DNA of 64,000 nt from [Mycoplasma] gypis (GTDB lineage: Bacteria; Bacillota_I; Bacilli_A; Mycoplasmatales; Metamycoplasmataceae), in NCBI RefSeq assembly GCF_016924775.1, contig NZ_JAFFTD010000001.1:111001-175000 (forward strand), read 5' to 3'. The notes beneath the pieces are model-generated. The model was not told the DNA's origin, ran no database searches, and worked only from the letters and a program-made list of their open reading frames with translations. A program made the translations under genes and the position numbers. Positions 56,510-64,000 of this stretch are shown here, one piece after another; position 1 is the first letter of the stretch, and every line of letters begins with the position of its first letter.

Positions 56510-57234
56510 AAAAACAACGTTTAGATGAAATTATCAGCGATAAATTCGAATTAGATCTTAAAGAAGCTCAGTCTTTAATAAGAATAGGAAAAGTATTAGT
56601 TGATAGTGAAAAAATTATTTTGCCAAGTTTAAAGTTTAGTCCTAATTGCAATTTTGAGCTATTGGAGCAAAAACGTTATGTGTCGCGTGGTGCTTATAAA
56701 TTATTAAAGGCGATTCAAGAATTTAAAATTGATATTAATGATAAAGTTTGTGTTGATATTGGTGCCAGTACAGGTGGTTTTGTACAGGTATTATTGGAAC
56801 ATAAAGCGCAAAAGATTTATGCAGTGGATGTTGGAACAAATCAGCTTGATTATTCACTACAAATTGACAAAAGAGTTAAAAATTACGAAAAGACAAATTT
56901 AAAATCTTTAGATAATACTTATTTCGATGAAGACATTGACATAATTACAACTGATGTAAGTTTTATTTCATTAAAATATGTATTCATTGTTGCAAAAGAT
57001 ATTTTAAAACCACAAAAATTTCTTGTTGCTTTGATTAAGCCACAATTTGAAGCATCTTCAAAATATGTTTCTGCAGGTGGTTATGTTGAAGAACAATATC
57101 ATGATTTTTTAATTAAAAGAGTCGAAGAATATGCAAACGAAAGCGGTTTCAAACTGCTGAAAATTACAAAAAGTCCAATTTTGGGACAAAAATCAAAAAA
57201 TATTGAATATATTTCATTATTTATTAAAGAATAA
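56497..57234 (+). CDS. tlyA: TlyA-family rRNA 2'-O-methyltransferase (hemolysin-like)
   Basis: 245 residues. N-terminal S4 RNA-binding domain (about 5-60, QRLDEIISDKFELDLKEAQS) and an FtsJ-like methylase with VDIGASTGGF (SAM motif I), and the catalytic KPQF and VSFISLK patches. TlyA methylates C1409 of 16S and C1920 of 23S rRNA. Often misnamed hemolysin A. Confidence 0.92.
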   Translation: MDKIKKQRLDEIISDKFELDLKEAQSLIRIGKVLVDSEKIILPSLKFSPNCNFELLEQKRYVSRGAYKLLKAIQEFKIDINDKVCVDIGASTGGFVQVLLEHKAQKIYAVDVGTNQLDYSLQIDKRVKNYEKTNLKSLDNTYFDEDIDIITTDVSFISLKYVFIVAKDILKPQKFLVALIKPQFEASSKYVSAGGYVEEQYHDFLIKRVEEYANESGFKLLKITKSPILGQKSKNIEYISLFIKE

Positions 57235-57261
57235 AATAAAAATTAAGGAGAAAATTACAAA

Positions 57262-58419
57262 ATGTCGTATCGAAATCGTTTTCCAATGCTTTTAAATAAT
57301 GATATTGTTTATTTAGATAATGCTGCATTGTCGCAAAAACCAGATATTGTTTGCCAAGCAGGAAATGATTTTTATACAAAATATTGTATTTCGACCCGAA
57401 CTAAAGACTCTAAACTAGGTTATCAAATTAGCGAAGTTGTAGAACAAACTAGAAAAAAGATTGCTTCATTATTAGATGCAAATTATAAAAATGTGATTTT
57501 TTATTCAGGAACAACAGAAGCTCTAAATCAATGTGCTATGATGATTAGTGATTTGATAGAAGATGGAGATGAAATTTTAATTTCGGTTTATAATCACGCA
57601 AGTAACATTCTCCCTTATTTTTATTTTTTTGAAAAAATTAAAGATGTAAAAATTACTTACTTTGATTCACAACAAGATTTGATGAACAAAATAAGTTCTA
57701 AAACAAGAGTTATTGCTTTGTCACAAGTAACCAATAATGTTAATGAACATTATGACATGGAACAAATTTATCAAAAATGTTTAAAAAACGACATTATTTT
57801 AGTTAATGATGCTGCTCAAGCTATTACACATAAAAAAGTAACAATAAAAAATTCTGATTTTATTGCTTTTAGTGCCAATAAATTATATGGTCCTACAGGA
57901 TTGGGAAGTTTAGTAATAAGTGATAGAGTTTTTCAAAAAATACGTCCTAAAAAATTTGGAGGAGGTTCAGCTAAATCTTTTCGTAATGAAAATTACGATT
58001 TTGATTATTCAGCATACGAATCGGGTACTCTTAATTTAGCTGGAATTTATCAATTTAATAAATCACTAGATTTTATCGAAGAAATTTCATTAGAAGCAAT
58101 CGAAAAAGAAGTTAATGAACTTTCTTATTATTTACATGATGAAATTGCAAAAGTGCAAAATGTTATTGTGTATTCGAAACCGGGAGATGCAATTTGTCTT
58201 TTTAATGTAAAAAATGTTGCTAGTCAAGATGTTGCATCATATCTAGGAAACAATGATATTTATGTTCGCTCAGGAACATTTTGTGGTTACTTATTAACTG
58301 AGACAAAATATAATGGAACAATGGTACGAGCTTCACTTTCGTTTTATAATTCAAAGGAAGATATTGACAAACTTTGTCATGCTTTAAAAAAAGGTGGTGA
58401 TTTTCTTGACTTCTTATAG
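57262..58419 (+). CDS. sufS: cysteine desulfurase (SufS/CsdA type)
   Basis: 385 residues. PLP Lys in FSANKLYGPTG, HASNILPYF, and the persulfide Cys in VRSGTFCGYL near residue 340. It mobilises sulfur from cysteine for Fe-S clusters or tRNA thiolation. It overlaps the 5' end of sufU. AAGGAG site 10 nt before the ATG. Confidence 0.93.
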   Translation: MSYRNRFPMLLNNDIVYLDNAALSQKPDIVCQAGNDFYTKYCISTRTKDSKLGYQISEVVEQTRKKIASLLDANYKNVIFYSGTTEALNQCAMMISDLIEDGDEILISVYNHASNILPYFYFFEKIKDVKITYFDSQQDLMNKISSKTRVIALSQVTNNVNEHYDMEQIYQKCLKNDIILVNDAAQAITHKKVTIKNSDFIAFSANKLYGPTGLGSLVISDRVFQKIRPKKFGGGSAKSFRNENYDFDYSAYESGTLNLAGIYQFNKSLDFIEEISLEAIEKEVNELSYYLHDEIAKVQNVIVYSKPGDAICLFNVKNVASQDVASYLGNNDIYVRSGTFCGYLLTETKYNGTMVRASLSFYNSKEDIDKLCHALKKGGDFLDFL

Positions 58420-58834
58420 TAATGATCAAAAAAGAGAAATTATTTATTCACATTATTTAGAACCTAAGTTCAAAAGTGATAAAAATCTTCCCTTAAAAGC
58501 TTTTGCATATTCAAGAAGTGGTTGTGCCGACAACTTAGAGCTTAGTGTTGAAATAAAGGATAATAAAGTTGTTGATGCAAACTTTATTGGTGAAGGTTGT
58601 TCAATTTTTGTTGCTTCGACTGACATTATGCTTGAAACCATAGTTGGTAAAAGTCTTGATGAAGTAAAAGAAATTATTTTAAATTTTCAAAAAATGATTA
58701 ACAAAGAAGATCACGATAAAAAAAATCTTGAAAAATTAGTTGTATTTGAAAATGTAAAAACTCATATGAATCGGGTAGAATGCGCATCATTAATAATAAG
58801 AACTATCGAAGAAGTAATCCATAATGAAAAATAA
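58406..58834 (+). CDS. sufU: SufU-type Fe-S scaffold / sulfur acceptor
   Basis: 142 residues from TTG 58406 (starts TSYSNDQK); in-frame GTG codons at 58394 and 58397 are alternatives, all inside the sufS 3' end. Zinc/cluster ligands Cys in SGCADN, GEGCSI and ECASLI are the SufU set. It accepts sulfur from SufS. Sole cluster-assembly pair in the window. The last 11 nt overlap dinB. Confidence 0.88.
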   Translation: MTSYSNDQKREIIYSHYLEPKFKSDKNLPLKAFAYSRSGCADNLELSVEIKDNKVVDANFIGEGCSIFVASTDIMLETIVGKSLDEVKEIILNFQKMINKEDHDKKNLEKLVVFENVKTHMNRVECASLIIRTIEEVIHNEK

Positions 58835-60077
58835 GATTTTTTTTCATATAGACATGGATTCTTTTTTTGTATCTTGTGAGCGTATTCGAAGAAAAGATTT
58901 AATTGGAAAACCCGTTGGTATTTCTCGAAATTTAAAGCGATCAATAGTAACAGCATTATCTTCGGAAGCAAAACAAAAAGGCGCTAAAGTTGGCGAACCA
59001 ATTCATTTATTAAAACAGAAAGTTCCTGATATTGTTATAGTTAAACCCGACTTAGAGTTTTATCATTTAACAAGCATAAGAATTTTTAATTTTATCGCCA
59101 CTAATTTTTGTGCAAATATTGAAATTTATTCTGTTGATGAATGTTATATTGATGTCACTGATTTAATTAATGAAGACCAAGCGCTTGAATTTGCGCAAGA
59201 GATTCAAAGTGCAATAATGACAAATATTGGGGTTCCGTGTTCAATAGGAATAAGTTACAACAAGTTTTTAGCCAAAATGTCAACAAATCTTGCAAAACCT
59301 CATGGGATAAAAAAAACAAATAAAGAAGACATTGCAAAGAATTTTTATCCTTTACAAATTGACAAATTTTTTATGGTTGGTAAGGCTTCAGTTCCGAAAT
59401 TAAAAAAATTAGGAATAAATACGATTGGTGATTTTGTAAACAAATATCCTTTGCTAAAGGAAGAAGAAGTATTAGGAAACAATCTTCGTAACTTAATGTT
59501 GATGATTTCGGGGCGTAATGTTGAAAAAATTGAGAAAAAAAATAGCGATATAAAAGGGATTAGTAATTCTCTTACTTTTATGGAAGAAGATATTGCAGAT
59601 GAAGAAATACTTTTGAATTATTTAGAGTTTTTGTGCAAAAAAATATCTTATCGTTTGCAAAATCACAATTATGAAGCTTCAACAATCGTTTTATTAATAA
59701 GAAGCGCAGAAAAAAAATGAATATCTTACCAAACTAATTTAAAAAATTTTCTTTGAAATTATTCTGATATTTTTTCAGTTGTTAAAAACCTATTTTTAGT
59801 TAATTGATCAAAGGAACGAATAAGAGGTTTGGGAATAAGGGTAACAAATTTTAATATACAAAGTAATAGGATAGAAAATTTTTCATTATATAATAATGGT
59901 AATAGAGAAAAGGTGATGAAAATAAATGCCATCGTTAATGATGTAAATTTTAATTTTGTTAATAGACATTTAAAAAAAGCTCAAGAAAAATATAAGATTG
60001 AACAATTTAAAGTCAAAAAAAATCAATTTACAGTTGATGATTATCCGAAAATCAAAAAAATAAAAATTAAAATCTAA
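58824..60077 (+). CDS. dinB: DNA polymerase IV (DinB, Y family)
   Basis: 417 residues. Catalytic motifs HIDMDSFFVSCE and YSVDECYIDVTD, helix-hairpin-helix (LKKLGINTIGDF), little-finger domain and, at the end, a lysine-rich tail (KIKKIKIKI) with a weak clamp-binding-like stretch. Reading TGA as Trp joins the parts. It performs translesion synthesis. It overlaps sufU by 11 nt, a link with no functional logic. Confidence 0.93.
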
Positions 60078-60090
60078 AAAGGAGCAAAAA

Positions 60091-61176
60091 ATGAAAATAG
60101 GTTTATTTGGGGGGACATTCGACCCAATACACAAAGGACATATACAAATTGCTATCTCTGCACTTAAAGAGTTAAATTTAGATAAAATAATTTTTATACC
60201 CAATAATCAAAATCCATTCAAAAAAAATCAACCAAGTGCAAGTGCCTACCACCGTTTTATGATGGTAAAAATTGCTATAAGTAATTATAAAAAAATGGAT
60301 GTAAGTGATTTTGAAATTAAACAAAATGGCCCTTCTCATACAATAGATACAATTAATTATTTTTCTAATAAATTTAAAGATGATGAACTTTTCTTTATTA
60401 TTGGTTCTGACAATATTGAAAAAATTAATAAATGAAGAGGTATTGACGAAATTTCTAGAAAAACTCAAATTGTTGCTTTCGAAAGAAAAGGAAGCACTAA
60501 AAATAAAAAAAATATTAAAAGTTTTAATATTATTTTTTTGAAAGAAAAAATTTTAGATGTTTCTGCAACCGATTACCGTAATGGTAATCTAAAAGTGGTA
60601 GTTCCAGAAGTTCAGGAATATATTGGACAACATTTTTTATATGTAAAAAACTATTTACTTAATAACTTAAGCGTTGATAGAAGTAAACATTGTTTTCTAA
60701 CCGCTAAATACGCAAATGAATTGGCAAAAAAACTTAACTATAATTCTAAAACAGCTTACTATTGTGGATTACTTCATGATATTACTAAGGAATGAAGCGT
60801 TGAAGAACATCGTCAATACTTGAGAAAGTGTGGAGTTAATGAAAAAAAACTTTTTGACTATGAGCTTCATCAAGAAACAGCTTACTTTTTTTTAAAGAAT
60901 GAATATATGATAAAAAATGAACCATTACTTGATGCTATCCGTCAACATACTACACTTTCACTATTTCCAAAAACACTTGATAAAATTATTTATGTTGCAG
61001 ACAAAGTTGCTCCAGGTAGAAGATGAGAAGGAATTCAATCATTACGTAAATTAATCGAAGAAAACTTTGATAATGGATTCAAAAAATTAGTTTTTCTAAC
61101 CTGAGAAAAATATGTATATGATAAAAAACATATCTCAAAAGAACAAGAAGATATATATTCAAAAAATTCAAAATAG
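60091..61176 (+). CDS. nadD: NadD-YqeK fusion: nicotinate-nucleotide adenylyltransferase and HD-domain hydrolase
   Basis: 361 residues. First part (about 1-185): GGTFDPIHKGHIQIA with the TxxH-like nucleotidyl motif and DVSATDYRNG near the end, standard NadD. Second part (about 186-350): HD hydrolase with HCFLTAKYAN, LLHDITKEW, RQHTT and VADKVAPGRRW, as in YqeK, a dinucleoside tetraphosphate hydrolase. In Bacillus they are adjacent genes; fusion is known from mollicutes. AAAGGAGC site before the ATG. Confidence 0.93.
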
Positions 61177-61204
61177 AAAGTAAAAAAAATACTTTCTTTT
61201 TTTA
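61175..61204 (+). terminator. terminator of nadD-yqeK
   Basis: AGAAAGTA (61175-61182) pairs with TACTTTCT (61190-61197) around a poly-A loop, then T residues. Confidence 0.8.
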
Positions 61205-61294
61205 TAAAAATATGTATAATAATAAAAGTCTTTTCGGAGGCTCAAAAACAGAAATAACCTTAAACAAATTTAAATAAAAAAAATAAAAAAATGT

Positions 61295-61323
61295 TTGGTT
61301 ATTTTTAAAAAATAGTATATAAT
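61295..61323 (+). promoter_or_regulatory. rRNA operon promoter
   Basis: TTGGTT (61295-61300), a 17-nt spacer and TATAAT (61318-61323), the best promoter in the window. A second TATAAT lies near 61216, possibly another start. Confidence 0.75.
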
Positions 61324-61333
61324 ATTATTTGTA

Positions 61334-61414
61334 ACTTGAGCAGCAAACACAAAAAAACTCAAGTCGATAGTTCTTTGAAAACTGGATATAAATACCATAA
61401 TCGTCAATTATTTA
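61334..61414 (+). promoter_or_regulatory. rRNA leader with boxA-like element and processing stem
   Basis: ACTTGAG (61334-61340) pairs with CTCAAGT (61358-61364). GTTCTTTGAAAACT at 61370-61383, a conserved antitermination/processing sequence, recurs before the 23S gene. AACTGGATATAAAT (61380-61393) pairs with ATTTATATCCAGTT (63004-63017) to enclose the 16S RNA for RNase III. Confidence 0.7.
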
Positions 61415-61420
61415 TGAACA

Positions 61421-62940
<1,520 letters not shown>

Positions 62941-63172
62941 ACGGAGTACAAAGTACACACTTTAAGATTTAAAATCTTTTTACTATTATTTGATTATGGA
63001 AAAATTTATATCCAGTTTTGAGAGTATTATCTCTCTAGTTAGTTCTTTGAAAACTGAATAGAAAAGACATTTGTATATATATTAATATTCAAACGTTTTG
63101 ATCAACCTATAGAATACATCATATCTAATTTCTAATTTTTAAACAATTAGGACAATAGGTCATACTATTAAA
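62941..63172 (+). other. 16S-23S internal spacer without tRNA
   Basis: About 230 nt, no tRNA. Contains the 3' half of the 16S processing stem (62992-63017) and a second GTTCTTTGAAAACT near 63040-63055. An ACCTAT...ATAGGT pairing (63105 and 63155 region) probably brackets the 23S start. Confidence 0.7.

Positions 63173-64000
<828 letters not shown>

Overview
The window is a chromosomal piece of a mollicute. It is very A+T-rich, and UGA is read as tryptophan throughout: nearly every long gene (secA, arcA, pheT, dinB and others) stays open only if TGA is Trp, while TGG is rare. Intrinsic terminators follow many transcription units. There is an arginine deiminase operon, no PTS or cell-wall genes, and a 16S-23S rRNA operon whose spacer holds no tRNA. 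This fits an arginine-hydrolysing Mycoplasma of the broad Mycoplasmopsis/Metamycoplasma (hominis) type. The species cannot be fixed from the sequence alone.

Layout. 1-656 (minus): end of rpiB and a tsaC/Sua5 gene. 696-2678 (plus): mutM, a small Smr protein and a Band-7/SPFH protein. 3074-8777 (minus): a tightly packed run, tsaD-tsaB-tsaE-rpe-rsgA-Ser/Thr kinase-PP2C-gmk, with stop/start overlaps of 1 nt at most junctions; with tsaC this gives all four bacterial t6A genes. rsmD (minus) is divergent from def (plus). def is followed by a large internally repeated membrane protein (9993-12491) and secA.

15224-28399 (minus): an orphan hsdS, a choline-kinase-like gene, a polyamine ABC operon potA-potB-potC-potD, a second potD copy broken by a 1-nt frameshift, era and ybeY. 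Then comes a three-gene peptide-exporter module (separate C39 peptidase, frameshifted ABC transporter, small membrane protein), an azoreductase and tRNA-Gly(UCC).

28542-31331 (plus) encodes the most striking protein: one 929-residue chain joining an SF1 (UvrD-like) helicase, a RecB/Cas4-type PD-(D/E)XK nuclease and a DnaQ-type DEDDh exonuclease. glyA follows. 32671-35782 (minus) holds an Asn-rich 46-residue micro-gene next to two long poly-A tracts, a lipoprotein, rpmE, a nuclease lipoprotein and rpoE. 36234-41538 (plus) is the arginine deiminase block arcA-arcD-arcB-arcC, followed by an orphan hypothetical gene. 42945-44895 (minus) is a likely type II restriction-modification pair (NPPF methyltransferase plus HNH nuclease), then an M42 aminopeptidase, ppa and rpsT.

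47067-61176 (plus) is mostly housekeeping: an M48/YgjP-like metalloprotease, a NERD protein, a tail-anchored protein, rarA-pheS-pheT, recA, ymdB, nusB, an unknown gene, tlyA, csd-sufU, dinB and a nadD-yqeK fusion. The window ends with the rRNA operon: promoter, boxA-like leader, 16S complete, 23S partial. RecA, RarA, DinB, MutM and the helicase-nuclease fusion together make an unusually visible DNA-repair set. Two single-base frameshifts, both at A runs, are either pseudogene lesions, slippage sites or assembly errors.
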